Source: Halobacterium wangiae
Lineage (GTDB): Archaea > Halobacteriota > Halobacteria > Halobacteriales > Halobacteriaceae
Assembly (NCBI RefSeq): GCF_021249345.1
Contig: NZ_CP089588.1
Location: 1,612,001-1,676,000, forward strand
Length of the DNA: 64,000 nt
Direction: 5' to 3'
Both the position numbers and the translations under genes were made by a program. Positions 51,930 through 63,440 of this stretch are shown here, in pieces. A model generated the notes under the pieces. That model was given only the letters and a program-made list of their open reading frames with translations, was not told the DNA's origin and did not search any database. Every line of letters begins with the position of its first letter. Position 1 is the stretch's first letter.

Positions 51930-51947
51930 TTTTTGGTGCAGATTTTT
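51930..51947 (+). terminator. Oligo-T terminator after the SDR gene
   Basis: TTTTT at 51930-51934 and TTTTT at 51943-51947 lie just after the SDR stop codon. Archaeal RNA polymerase terminates at such T-runs in the non-template strand. Confidence 0.5.
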
Positions 51948-51964
51948 ACGGCCGAGCAGTGCGA

Positions 51965-51978
51965 GCGGCGAGCGCCGC
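51965..51978. repeat. GCGGCG/CGCCGC hairpin between the SDR tail copies
   Basis: GCGGCG (51965-51970) and CGCCGC (51973-51978) pair with a 2-nt loop, inside the 89 bp that separate the tail copies. It resembles the GC hairpins of the other intergenic elements. Confidence 0.45.
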
Positions 51979-52011
51979 GAGCGATGTGAGGCCGGGAAAA
52001 GGTGCGTGCAG

Positions 52012-52053
52012 AACGTCGAGGTCGACGGCGGTTGGCTGCCCGAGTCCGTCTGA
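52012..52053 (+). pseudogene. Second copy of the SDR C-terminal tail
   Basis: These 42 bp encode NVEVDGGWLPESV-stop in frame, like the end of the SDR gene, with GTG to GTC, GGG to GGT and CTA to CTG. No start or catalytic core lies before it, only 89 bp of hairpin-rich DNA. It is most simply the remnant of a former tandem SDR paralogue, whose synonymous changes were fixed while it was coding. Confidence 0.7.
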
Positions 52054-52072
52054 TTCTCTCTTCGGTCGCGCT

Positions 52073-52273
52073 TCACTCGGCCTTGTCGGGCGCCCACGGG
52101 CCGATTCCCGCGACGTTCCCGAGCAGCCACCCGCCGACGAACGGGACGAGGATCGCCAGACAGCCGAGGCCGACCCACCGGGCCGGCGGCGGCTGCGTTG
52201 CGAGCCAGACGAGGTAGGCGGTCCCGGCCACCGGGAGCAAGCGGGCGAGCACCGACCCTGACTCCGAACTCAT
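52073..52273 (-). CDS. Small two-helix membrane protein
   Basis: A 66-aa protein with two hydrophobic helices (LPVAGTAYLVWLATQ and WVGLGCLAILVPFVGGWLLGNV) and charged ends. It is transcribed toward the SDR tail remnant. There is no recognised family. The frame is compact and acidic at its end (GPWAPDKAE). It is likely a real gene. Confidence 0.7.
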   Translation of the reverse strand: MSSESGSVLARLLPVAGTAYLVWLATQPPPARWVGLGCLAILVPFVGGWLLGNVAGIGPWAPDKAE

Positions 52274-52417
52274 GCCCGGGCTTGCACCCCGGGACGGAAG
52301 TATTCACCTCTGTTCGTCGGACGTGCGGCGATCCGCGGGCGCCGGAGTTCGACCGCGTGACCTCCCGGATTACGCCGAACGACACACCTTTTTCGCCGGG
52401 CCGTGTGACCGACGAGC

Positions 52418-52891
52418 ATGCACGAGCGCGCCGCCGAGTTCGCCGAGCTGGCTCGCGAGGAGCACGGTCTCGACGTGGACGTCCACGAGTTCGACGAGGG
52501 GACGAAGACCGCCGCCGACGCCGCCGACGCCATCGGCTGCGACGTCGCACAGATCGCCTCCAGCATCGTCGTAGTGGCCGACGACGACGACCCAGTAGTG
52601 GTCGTGACCAGCGGCGCCAACCGCGTCGACCTCGACAAAGTAGCCGTCTACCAGGACGCCAGCGACGCGCGGATGGCAGAGGCCGACGAGGTGAAGGAGG
52701 CGACCGGCTGGAGCATCGGCGGCGTGCCGCCCATCTGCCACGAGAACGGCGTCCCCGTCCTGCTCGACGACACGCTGCTCGCCCACGACGAGGTGTGGGC
52801 GGCCGCCGGGACGCCGACCGCCGTGTGGCCGATAGCGCCCGAGCGACTGCAGGAACTCTCGGGTGCGGAAGCGGCCGACGTCGCGGAGTAG
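52418..52891 (+). CDS. YbaK/EbsC-type aminoacyl-tRNA deacylase
   Basis: A 157-aa protein: VHEFDEGTKTAADAADAIGCDVAQIASSIVVVADDDDPVVVVTSGANRVDLDKVAVYQDA is the YbaK domain, with GWSIGGVPPICHENGVPVLLDDTLL. These proteins deacylate mischarged tRNAs, typically Cys-tRNAPro or Ala/Ser-tRNAs. An ACCTTTTT box is centred about 27 bp before the ATG, suggesting a leaderless mRNA. Length is normal for the stand-alone family. Confidence 0.92.
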   Translation: MHERAAEFAELAREEHGLDVDVHEFDEGTKTAADAADAIGCDVAQIASSIVVVADDDDPVVVVTSGANRVDLDKVAVYQDASDARMAEADEVKEATGWSIGGVPPICHENGVPVLLDDTLLAHDEVWAAAGTPTAVWPIAPERLQELSGAEAADVAE

Positions 52892-52952
52892 GACGACTGC
52901 CGCTGGGGGACGCGGTGGCGCCCGATAGTTCTCGGCGACTGGGAACCGCGTC

Positions 52953-52968
52953 GGCGGTATAAGCCGCC
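52953..52968 (+). promoter_or_regulatory. TATA box inside an inverted repeat
   Basis: GGCGG (52953-52957) and CCGCC (52964-52968) flank TATAAG (52958-52963), which is centred about 26 bp before the GTG at 52986. A protein binding this dyad would directly cover the TATA box, so it may be an operator. Confidence 0.45.
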
Positions 52969-52985
52969 GCGGAACCGACTCCCAC

Positions 52986-53468
52986 GTGAGGATGTACGAC
53001 ACCGTGTTGCTGCCGACGGACGGAGCGTCGTCCACGAACGCCGTCGTCGAGCACGCGCTCGACGTGGCCGCCAGACGGGACGCGTCGGTGCACGTGCTCT
53101 ACGTCGTCGACGACCGGCCGTTCACGCTGCTCCCCGACGACCGCGTCGAGTCGGTCGCCGACGGACTCCGCCGGGAGGGCGAGGACGCGCTCGCCGACGC
53201 TGCGTCCGCGCTCGCCGAGGAGGGGGTCGACGTGACGACCGGGATGCGGACGGGGACGCCCACCCAGGAGATCCTGGCCGCCGTCGAGGACCGCGGCGCG
53301 GACCTCGTGGTCATGGGAACGCGAGGCGACGACCCGACGCAGAACCTGCTCGGCAGCACCGCCCAGAAGGTGGTCACGCTGTCTCCGGTCCCCGTGCTCA
53401 CGGTCGGCATCGAGGACGCCGCCGACGCCACGACTGCAGCGGGTGCGGCCGCGCCGAACACCGACTGA
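52986..53468 (+). CDS. Universal stress protein
   Basis: A 160-aa UspA-type protein: MYDTVLLPTDGASSTNAVVEHALDVAA at the start, and DLVVMGTRGDDPTQNLLGSTAQKVVTLSPVPVLTV with the ATP-binding G-x(2)-G-x(9)-G-S-T loop. The start is the GTG, since the TATA box is 26 bp away. The ATG two codons later gives MYDTVLL, also possible. The C terminus is Ala-rich. It is separate from the USP-AIM24 pair. Confidence 0.88.
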   Translation: MRMYDTVLLPTDGASSTNAVVEHALDVAARRDASVHVLYVVDDRPFTLLPDDRVESVADGLRREGEDALADAASALAEEGVDVTTGMRTGTPTQEILAAVEDRGADLVVMGTRGDDPTQNLLGSTAQKVVTLSPVPVLTVGIEDAADATTAAGAAAPNTD

Positions 53469-53487
53469 GACCGACACACCACTCGCC

Positions 53488-53700
53488 ATGACTCCGACGC
53501 CACCGTCGAACGACGACGCGCTGCCGGACGGCGGCCGCGGGCCGGAAGGGCGCCCGCGGGGCGTCATCGCGGTCGTCGAGGAGCACGACGACGCCCCCGA
53601 CGAGTGCACCATCTACCCGGACAGCGACAGCCGACGACTCCTCACGGAGTGGGTCTCCGCCGAGGCGGGGTCGTTCGTCTCGCTCGACGAGATGCGCTGA
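53488..53700 (+). CDS. Small protein (DUF7511-like)
   Basis: A 70-aa protein whose C-terminal half, IAVVEEHDDAPDECTIYPDSDSRRLLTEWVSAEAGSFVSLDEMR, matches a haloarchaeal family of the DUF7511 type (CTIYP...LLTEWVSA). It follows the USP gene by 19 bp and may be cotranscribed. No motif suggests activity. Confidence 0.82.
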   Translation: MTPTPPSNDDALPDGGRGPEGRPRGVIAVVEEHDDAPDECTIYPDSDSRRLLTEWVSAEAGSFVSLDEMR

Positions 53701-53810
53701 CCACCGACGGTATCCGGCTATCCACCGGCCAGAGAGCACCGCGAACCGCCGGGCAGTGGCCGTGCCGGGACCGACAAACCTTCACCCCCGCACGCGGTAA
53801 GAGACTCCTA

Positions 53811-56786
<2,976 letters not shown>

Positions 56787-56878
56787 CCGTTCACGTCGAG
56801 TGGGCTGGTGGTGCCCGTTCCCTCCGGTACAGTTCGAGAGTCCGAATGGTTTTTCGCAGTGCGCTCGGACCTGGGCGT

Positions 56879-58144
56879 ATGCCCTCCCCTGGACCGGTCC
56901 TCCGCTACTTCAACGACACCGAGCGTGCGTACGACGACCCGTCGCGGATTGGGTGGCTCGCGGCCGCTCTCCGCGAGGGGACTCGCTCCGACTGCCTCGT
57001 GATCGACGGCGGCGACTCGACCGCCCTCGGTGCACTGTCTCTGGAGGCGACTGCAGAGACGGACCACGCCCTCCCCTTCTTCGAGGCAGTGTCGCCGGCG
57101 GTCCACGTTCCGGGAAACCACGACTTCGACGACGGTGACGACCAGCTTGCCGCCGTCCAGGCCCAGACGGCCGGTCGCTGGCTCGCTGCCAACGTTCGCG
57201 GGGGCGGGGCGACCTTCGAGTCCCACGCGGTCTTCGAACGTGCGGGCCGCCGTATCGGAGTCGTCGGTGTCGCGCATCCGGACACCGTCCAGATGGCGAG
57301 GCTGGTCTCCAGGTTCACCGCGGCGTCTGCCGACCTGTCCGCGGACCTGGCGGTCGGCGACCCGGTTGCTGCCGCGCGACGCGGACTCGCACGGCTGCGG
57401 GACTGCGGCGTCGACCACACCGTGGTCGCCTCCCACTGTGGGCCGACGAGCGAGACGATAGCAGCGGAGACGGACGCGGACGTCGTCCTCGGCGGCCACG
57501 ACCACCGCCGCGTGGTTCGCACCGTCGACGGGACGGTTGTGGCGCGGACCGAGGGGCACGGGCGGGCCATCCTGGACGTCCACCTCGACGACCGGTCGGT
57601 TACAGTTCGAGACGCCAGCACGACGAACAACGACGTTGCAGCGCACTACCGGGAGCGCCTGGCCGATGCCGGGCTGGACGGCACCGTGACGACGTTCGAG
57701 GACGAACTCGGGTCGACTGACGTTCGCGAACTGGCCGCGCGTGCGCTACGTGAGACGACCGGCGCCGACGTCGCGGCAGTGCCGTACGCCTCGATACGTG
57801 GCGAGCTAACTGGCGAATCTACTGCTGGCGATGTCGCCGGGGTCGTGCCGTTCCGGCTGCCGACGGTGACTTTTCGCGTTCCGGGAGCCACACTCCACTC
57901 GCTGCTCGCTGCCGCCGACGAGGCAACCGACCTCTTCGAGCGGACCGTGTGGTCTGGCGCCGACCCCAACACTGGTGGAATTGATGCCAAACCTGCTGAC
58001 GCCACCGAATACCGGCTCGCAACGGTACGCGGGTTGCTACGGTCGCGGCTGTTCCCCGAGGGTCCCGCGACAGCGGTCGAGTCGGAACATTCACTGCTCC
58101 ACAGGGTACTCGTCGAATACCTCCAGCAGTCTACCGCCGGGTGA
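56879..58144 (+). CDS. 5'-nucleotidase-like metallophosphoesterase
   Basis: A 421-aa protein with a calcineurin-like N-terminal domain and a 5'-nucleotidase C-terminal domain. Metal motifs: VHVPGNHDFDDGDDQL, VASHCGP and VLGGHDHRRV. The usual D-x-H-G near the N terminus is replaced by RYFNDTERAYDDPSRIGWLA, a form seen in some haloarchaeal members; one ligand may be supplied by the Glu or by D35-like positions in VIDGGD. Unlike most 5'-nucleotidases it has no signal peptide, so it is probably cytosolic. Confidence 0.8.
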   Translation: MPSPGPVLRYFNDTERAYDDPSRIGWLAAALREGTRSDCLVIDGGDSTALGALSLEATAETDHALPFFEAVSPAVHVPGNHDFDDGDDQLAAVQAQTAGRWLAANVRGGGATFESHAVFERAGRRIGVVGVAHPDTVQMARLVSRFTAASADLSADLAVGDPVAAARRGLARLRDCGVDHTVVASHCGPTSETIAAETDADVVLGGHDHRRVVRTVDGTVVARTEGHGRAILDVHLDDRSVTVRDASTTNNDVAAHYRERLADAGLDGTVTTFEDELGSTDVRELAARALRETTGADVAAVPYASIRGELTGESTAGDVAGVVPFRLPTVTFRVPGATLHSLLAAADEATDLFERTVWSGADPNTGGIDAKPADATEYRLATVRGLLRSRLFPEGPATAVESEHSLLHRVLVEYLQQSTAG

Positions 58145-58210
58145 CGTCCAGGTTCGCTGGTCGACGCGGCCCGGTTCACGCTTCGAACGGCCGTGCCACC
58201 GGAGGGCCTA

Positions 58211-58495
58211 CTATCGCGGGGAGACGTAACAGTCCGAGACGACGTTCCGCGACGGGTCGTACTCCAGTGCGCCCCGCTCCTCCAGAACTGGGAGGTGGAC
58301 GTGGTGGAGCCGCACCCGGAGGGTGTCGGCGTCGGAGTCGGCCGACTGGTCGGCGACCGCTTCGGCGAGTTCGGTCAGCGACAGCGGCAGTTCCCGGTTC
58401 TCGACGGTGGTCAGGACCAGTTCACGGCGGCGTCCAAGGCGAAGTTCTCGGTTCGACCCGAGGTGGGCGGGCTCGGGGTTCTCCTCCATCTTCAT
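58211..58495 (-). CDS. Winged-helix protein (DUF7344-like)
   Basis: A 94-aa protein with a winged-helix pattern: RRELVLTTVENRELPLSLTELAEAVADQSADSDADTLRVRLHHVHLPVLEERGALEYDPSRNVV. It belongs to the haloarchaeal DUF7344 transcriptional-regulator type. The N terminus MKMEENPEPAHLGSNREL is charged. It is divergent from the HNH gene by 136 bp. The target is unknown. Confidence 0.85.
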   Translation of the reverse strand: MKMEENPEPAHLGSNRELRLGRRRELVLTTVENRELPLSLTELAEAVADQSADSDADTLRVRLHHVHLPVLEERGALEYDPSRNVVSDCYVSPR

Positions 58496-58631
58496 TTTCT
58501 ATTCGTTAGTACGAGACCCACACAAAAAGGGTTGTGGCCGCTGCCGTCGCTGGAGGGGTGTCGGAGGGGGGCTGTGCTCCCGGCCCGGACGGCCACCGAA
58601 GGCTTTAGATCGGGCGATCCGAAGCGCGGCT

Positions 58632-59321
58632 ATGTCGCGCTGGCGCCGCGTCGTCCGCCGGGAACTCGCTCGCTACCGCGAGGAGGCCGGCACCGACGTA
58701 CTCGAACGACAGGAGTTCTTGGCGTTCGCGCTCCCGGTGTTCCGCGAGGAGTTCCCGGACGCGAACACGCCCGGTCAGACGTTCAGCCGGGAGATGCAAC
58801 AGCTCCGCGACGCCGAGGAGGTAGAGTTTCTCGGGAACGGCACCTACCGACTCGTCGCCCTCGACACCGAGCACGGAGACACCACTGACGCGGTGGACGC
58901 CGCACGAGAGTGGCCCTACGAGGCCAGCGAGTACGAGACGACCGTCGGCGCCCGTTCGCTGCCGGCGGCGTTCCGCGAGGCGGTGCTGGCGCGCTACGAT
59001 AGCCAGTGTCCGGTGTCGGGCGTCGACCACCCCCGACTGCTCGACGTCGCACACGTGCTGTCCTGGAGCGACCACGAGTCGCTGCGCACCGACCCCGGGA
59101 ACGTCGTCGCGCTCGACAGGACCCACCACGCGGCGTTCGACGCGGGACTGTACACGCTCGACGGGGACTTCCGCCTCCACGTCTCCCCGGCCTTCGAGAC
59201 GGAGAGCGCGCTGCTCCGGCGGACGCTACTGGACCGGGACGGCGAGCGCGTCGACGTTCCGGAGGGTGCGCTCGACCCGGCGAACCTCCGCCGACGCAAC
59301 CAGTCTCTGGACTGGTGGTGA
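58632..59321 (+). CDS. HNH endonuclease-family protein
   Basis: A 229-aa protein with an N-terminal helical part (RRVVRRELARYREEAGTDVLERQEFLAFALPVFREEFPDANTPGQTF) that may bind DNA, and a C-terminal HNH: SQCPVSGVDHPRLLDVAHVLSWSDHESLRTDPGNVVALDRTHHAAFDAGLYTLD. The H and N positions of HNH appear as AHVLSWSDH and GNVVALDRTHHAAFD. It could be a restriction-like or repair nuclease. GCTTTAGA precedes the ATG by about 27 bp. Confidence 0.82.
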   Translation: MSRWRRVVRRELARYREEAGTDVLERQEFLAFALPVFREEFPDANTPGQTFSREMQQLRDAEEVEFLGNGTYRLVALDTEHGDTTDAVDAAREWPYEASEYETTVGARSLPAAFREAVLARYDSQCPVSGVDHPRLLDVAHVLSWSDHESLRTDPGNVVALDRTHHAAFDAGLYTLDGDFRLHVSPAFETESALLRRTLLDRDGERVDVPEGALDPANLRRRNQSLDWW

Positions 59322-59382
59322 GTGCGTCGGCACACCGCCCCGAGGGGAAGACATTTGCTCGCGGCCGGGCAAGTCGTACACA

Positions 59383-60462
59383 ATGTACGACTTCGCGGTC
59401 GTCGGCGTCGGTCCCGCCGGGGCGCGGTTCGCGCGGCGGGCCGCCGAGCGAGGGTACGACGTGGTGGCCTTCGAGTCGGGCGAACTCGGCAAACCCCTGG
59501 CCTGCTCGGGCCACGTCAGCCTCGACGTCTGGGAGTACGTCCCGGAGGATGCCCGCGAGGACCTGTTCCAGAACGCCATCCGCGGTGCGCGCTTCCACCT
59601 CGGCGGCGCGGACTCCGCGGCCTACCCGTTCTACAAGGACAGCGCCATCTCGAACGCGGTCGACCGCGTGCAACTGGACGGCGTGCTCGCCGACGCGGCG
59701 CGGGACGCGGGCGCCGACGTCCGCGAACACCACACCGTCACCGACGTCACCGAGGGTCGCGAGTCGGTCGAACTCACCGTCCGCGGCCCCGAGGAGACGT
59801 TCGACGTCGAAGCCAGGATGGTCGCGGGCAGCGACGGTCCGCGCTCGCGGGTGCGGGACGCACTCGACCTCCCGGAGCCCAGTGAGTTCCTCCACGGCGC
59901 GCTCGCGTTCGACCCCGAACCGGACCACGAGGACTTCGTGGACGTCCACCTCACGGTCCCCGAGTTCTTCGCGTGGCGTATTCCCCGGGGGGAGGGCGGC
60001 GTCGAGTACGGCCTCGCGGCCGCACCCGGCGCGGACGTTCCGGCCCTCTTCGACGAACTCGTCGCGGACTACGGCGTCGACGTCGAGCACCGCTGCTCGG
60101 GGCTGATCCCCATCGGCCCGCCGGACACCGTCACCAGCCACCGCGGGTTCCTGCTCGGCGACGCCGCCGGCCAGACGAAACCGTTCACGGGCGGCGGCAT
60201 CCTCTACGGAATGACCGCCGCGGACTGCGCGGCCCGCGAAATCGACCCCAACCGGCCGTCGACGCTGGCGGGCTACGAGCGAGCGTGGCGCGACGAACTC
60301 GAACGCGACATCGCACTCGGCCACCTCGTCCGCCGGGGCTACTCCGCACCCGAACCGCTCCAGCGCGCCGGGATGGGACTGTTCGAGGGCGAGATCGGCG
60401 TCCACATGGACCGGCCGACGAGCCTGTTCTCGGCGGCACAGATACGCGCACTGCTGCGCTAG
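59383..60462 (+). CDS. Geranylgeranyl reductase-family flavoprotein
   Basis: A 359-aa FAD protein: VVGVGPAGARFARRAAERGYDVVAFESGE holds the FAD dinucleotide fold (GxGxxGxxxA), CSGHVSLDVWEYV is a signature of digeranylgeranylglycerophospholipid reductases, and FLLGDAAGQTKPFTGGGILYGMTAADCAA is the GD motif with the FAD-binding loop. It saturates the isoprenoid chains of archaeal lipids. The start is the ATG right before YDFAVVGVG; a longer upstream frame lacks any FAD motif. Confidence 0.9.
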   Translation: MYDFAVVGVGPAGARFARRAAERGYDVVAFESGELGKPLACSGHVSLDVWEYVPEDAREDLFQNAIRGARFHLGGADSAAYPFYKDSAISNAVDRVQLDGVLADAARDAGADVREHHTVTDVTEGRESVELTVRGPEETFDVEARMVAGSDGPRSRVRDALDLPEPSEFLHGALAFDPEPDHEDFVDVHLTVPEFFAWRIPRGEGGVEYGLAAAPGADVPALFDELVADYGVDVEHRCSGLIPIGPPDTVTSHRGFLLGDAAGQTKPFTGGGILYGMTAADCAAREIDPNRPSTLAGYERAWRDELERDIALGHLVRRGYSAPEPLQRAGMGLFEGEIGVHMDRPTSLFSAAQIRALLR

Positions 60463-60478
60463 CGAGGAGCGCGCTCCG

Positions 60479-61561
60479 TCAGTCGTCGTACACGGGGAGG
60501 CGAGCGGAACGCTGCCCTCCCTCGACGAACGGAAGGTCCGCGAGCGCCGCGTCCACCGTTCCCTCCGCGGTGTCCACCGTCAGGCCGCCGCTCACGTCGT
60601 AGTCGACGACGGCGAGCGCGATTGGCTCCTCGCGCATCGGGCTGACCGCGGCCCGGGTCACCGCGCCGACCTCGCTCCCGTCGGCGTGGACGGCGGCGCC
60701 CGCATCGGGGAGCGCGTCGGGTTCGAGGCCGACCAGCCGGGAACTCGGGCGGCCACGGTTCTCGACCTTCGAGACGACCTCCTGGCCGACGAAACACCCC
60801 TTCTCGAAGTCGACGGCGTTCCGGAGGCCGAGCACGTTCGGTACTCTGTCCCTGAGTTCGGTCTCGAACAGTGGCGTGCCGGCCTCCAGAGTGAGCGTCT
60901 CCCAGGTCCGCCGGCCGAACGGCGTCGCGTTCAACCCCCGGACGAGCAGCGTCTCGAAGACGTCGCTGGCGCCGTCGGCGTCGCAGACGACGAGGTAGCC
61001 CTCCTCGCCCGCGAGGTCGTCGTCGCGGACGACGGTGACGCCGGCCTCCATCTCGCCGCGGACGAACCGGAGGTGTTCCTCGGGCGGGCTAGCGTGGTGG
61101 AGCACGCTCGCGACCTTCTCGGTCGCGTTCGGTCCGTGGACGCCGAAGGTGCCGAAGTCGTCGGTCGCGAGCGCCACGTCGACGTCCTGGACGAACGTCC
61201 GTTCGCTCCACTCCTCGGCGACCGTCTCGCCCTCGCCGACCGGGAGGAACAGCAGGAGGCTTTCCCCCGTGGCGAACACGTAGCAGTCGACGCGGATCCT
61301 GCCCTGCGGGTCGAGCAGGAGCGCGTAACAGCCCTCGCCGTCGCTCGTGGGCACGCGGTTCGTGACGGTGTCGTCGACGAACGCGTGGCGGTCCTCGCCG
61401 GAGACGACGAGCACGTCGAAGGCGTGCTCGGTGACGCCGACGACGTTCCGCACCGCGCGGTGCGTGCGCTCGGGACGGCCGTACTCCTCGGGGACCGCCG
61501 TACCGCCCACGTCGCGGAACGTCGCACCGTGGGCCTCGTGGCTCTCCCTGACGACAGTCAT
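60479..61561 (-). CDS. YgfZ/GcvT-like folate-binding protein
   Basis: A 360-aa protein: AVRNVVGVTEHAFDVLVVSGEDRHAFVDDTVTNRVPTSDGEGCYALLLDPQGRI, and the signature EKGCFVGQEVVSKVENRGR (K-G-C-x-x-G-Q-E, near residue 250). These resemble the aminomethyltransferase fold; YgfZ is involved in Fe-S cluster or tRNA-modification maintenance. The start is MTVVRESHEAHGATFRD; the upstream 30 codons have a different composition. It is convergent with the geranylgeranyl reductase. Confidence 0.88.
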   Translation of the reverse strand: MTVVRESHEAHGATFRDVGGTAVPEEYGRPERTHRAVRNVVGVTEHAFDVLVVSGEDRHAFVDDTVTNRVPTSDGEGCYALLLDPQGRIRVDCYVFATGESLLLFLPVGEGETVAEEWSERTFVQDVDVALATDDFGTFGVHGPNATEKVASVLHHASPPEEHLRFVRGEMEAGVTVVRDDDLAGEEGYLVVCDADGASDVFETLLVRGLNATPFGRRTWETLTLEAGTPLFETELRDRVPNVLGLRNAVDFEKGCFVGQEVVSKVENRGRPSSRLVGLEPDALPDAGAAVHADGSEVGAVTRAAVSPMREEPIALAVVDYDVSGGLTVDTAEGTVDAALADLPFVEGGQRSARLPVYDD

Positions 61562-61614
61562 TGCCCGAACGTGGGGCGCTCGGCGGGGTAAAGCCACCGC
61601 ATCGACGCCCGCTT

Positions 61615-61911
61615 TCAGAGTCCGATCTTGCGGCGAATCTCGTCCAGCCACGACGGTTCGTCCTGGGGTTCGTCGCGCTCGGGGACGACGCGCTCGTCGA
61701 CGGTGATGACGGTGCGGTCGCCGTCGTCCTCGGCGGCGATGAGGCCGTCATCCTTCAGCGATCCGAGGGCCTCCTCGAGGTCGTCGATGCCGGCCTCGAC
61801 GTGCGAGCGCAGCTCGAAGACGGTCATCCCGCCGTTCGTGCGGTCGACGAGCGCGTCGAGCACCGCCACCTCCGTCTCGTCGCGGTCGCGATACTCGCGC
61901 TTGGCCTGCAT
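61615..61911 (-). CDS. Winged-helix protein (DUF6432-like)
   Basis: A 98-aa protein with a compact winged helix (EVAVLDALVDRTNGGMTVFELRSHVEAGIDDLEEALGSLKDDGLIAAEDDGDRTVITV) and an acidic tail with DEPSWLDEIRRKIGL. It matches the haloarchaeal DUF6432 family in length and wording. It lies 53 bp upstream of ygfZ-like gene on the same strand and may share its transcript. Target unknown. Confidence 0.85.
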   Translation of the reverse strand: MQAKREYRDRDETEVAVLDALVDRTNGGMTVFELRSHVEAGIDDLEEALGSLKDDGLIAAEDDGDRTVITVDERVVPERDEPQDEPSWLDEIRRKIGL

Positions 61912-61992
61912 ACGTCCACGAACACGCGCCGGCGTCTTATCGGTATCCCCGAACGGTAGTCTTTTGCCGTTGGCCCGGATACGACCCTGCCA

Positions 61993-62934
61993 ATGGGTCT
62001 CAGGTGCTCCCTGCTCGGACACGATTACGGCGAGTCGTTCGTCGAGCGGGACCGCGAGGAGCGGGGCAACGAGGTGGTCGTCACGGAGCGCGAACTGCGT
62101 GAGTGCGCGCGCTGCGGCGCGGAGAACGTCACGACCGAGAACACCGAGGTACGGACCCTCCAACCCGAACGCTCCACCGACGCGGACACCAGCCAGTCGA
62201 GCGACCCCGACCCGACACCGTCCGAACAGACGCCGCCGGAACCGACCGAACCGACGACGGACGCGCCGGGCGAGGAGTTCACGTCGCCGACCGACGCCAT
62301 CGAGCAGGCCGAGACGGGCCCCGTGACCACCCCCGACGAAGTCGAGGGCGACGACGCAGTCATCCTGGAAGCGGATGCCGACGACACCGACCCGCGCAGC
62401 GAGCAGTGGGACGAACCGGCCGACCCCGCTGACGCCGACGCGGTCCCGGAGCCGAGCCCCGACCCCGCCGACGAGGACGTGGAGTTCGTCGAGTCCAGCC
62501 CCAGCGAGGTCGACGACGACCCGGCCACCCAGCCCGACCCCGAACCGGACCACCAGCCCGCGACGGACGCGGGTGCGGGAACGGCTGCCGCCGACGCGGG
62601 CACGACGAGCCAGTCCGCGGGACCGGCCGAGCGTGCCCGCGGCGAGTGGCCCGAACCGGAGGGCGAGGACGTGGGGTTCGACGCCGGGACGGCCGCCGAG
62701 ACGGAGCAGACGGCGGAGTTCCAGTTCGGCGACGAGGACGACGAGGAGGAGTTCGTGGCGACCGACACCGGGTTCACGAGCGCGGGCCCCATCGACCAGT
62801 CGGACGCCGACGACCTGGACTTCGCGCTGTTCTGCCCGGAGTGTGGTTTCGAGCGGTACGCGGCGGGGTCGAGCCTGCGCGCCGGGGACATTTGCCCGGA
62901 GTGCAAGCGCGGCTATCTCGCCGAGGAGCGCTGA
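61993..62934 (+). CDS. Acidic protein with terminal zinc ribbons (DUF7093-like)
   Basis: A 313-aa protein. The N terminus MGLRCSLLGHDYGESFVERD leads to a Cys-x-x-Cys ECARCGAENVTTENTEV. A long acidic Pro/Thr/Glu-rich region (about residues 55-255) appears disordered. The C terminus has a zinc ribbon LFCPECGFERYAAGSSLRAGDICPECKRGYL. It resembles a haloarchaeal DUF7093-type family. It is probably a hub-like protein that uses its zinc modules for binding. Confidence 0.82.
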   Translation: MGLRCSLLGHDYGESFVERDREERGNEVVVTERELRECARCGAENVTTENTEVRTLQPERSTDADTSQSSDPDPTPSEQTPPEPTEPTTDAPGEEFTSPTDAIEQAETGPVTTPDEVEGDDAVILEADADDTDPRSEQWDEPADPADADAVPEPSPDPADEDVEFVESSPSEVDDDPATQPDPEPDHQPATDAGAGTAAADAGTTSQSAGPAERARGEWPEPEGEDVGFDAGTAAETEQTAEFQFGDEDDEEEFVATDTGFTSAGPIDQSDADDLDFALFCPECGFERYAAGSSLRAGDICPECKRGYLAEER

Positions 62935-62971
62935 CGAAGGGATTAAACCCCTCGCTGTCTTTTTCGCGTCC

Positions 62972-63367
62972 ATGAAGGAGTACAAGATGCGGAGAGGGGA
63001 GTACCTCGAAGAGCGAATGCCCGACCTCGAAGCCGAAATCGAGGAGTTCTTCGGTCCGATCACGACCACCGAGGAGTACAAGGGCAGCGACCTCTACGTC
63101 GTCGAGGACCCCAAGAACCCCGTCTTCGAGCGCGTCGTCGCCGGCGCGGTCGAGTACTCCGGGAAGAAGGACAAACTCGGCGTGGACTTCGAGGAGCGTC
63201 CCGCCGAGGACGTCATCGCCGAGGGGAACGCCGACGCCGCCGCGGACGCCGTCGACGCGAAGAACGACTTCCTCTACGACGCGACCGGCCGCGACGCGAA
63301 GTCCCGCCGCGACTCAATGAAGCGCTCCGTCGAGGACGAGGCGGAGAAGCCCGACAACGTCTCGTAG
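62972..63367 (+). CDS. DUF5611-like soluble protein
   Basis: A 131-aa protein: MKEYKMRRGEYLEERMPDLEAEIEEFFGPITTTEEYKGSDLYVVEDPKNPVFERVVAGAVEYSGKKDKLGVDFEERPAEDVIAEG. Distinctive and conserved in Halobacteria and relatives as DUF5611. The ATG follows an ATTAAACC box by about 27 bp. It has no catalytic motif that I can see. It lies after the DUF7093-like gene on the same strand. Confidence 0.85.
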   Translation: MKEYKMRRGEYLEERMPDLEAEIEEFFGPITTTEEYKGSDLYVVEDPKNPVFERVVAGAVEYSGKKDKLGVDFEERPAEDVIAEGNADAAADAVDAKNDFLYDATGRDAKSRRDSMKRSVEDEAEKPDNVS

Positions 63368-63440
63368 CCGGTCGACACGAGAGCGTACTGCTTCTGTGAA
63401 CGTCCGCGGAGAACTGTGCAGCGACGGCCGGGTGGAGCGG

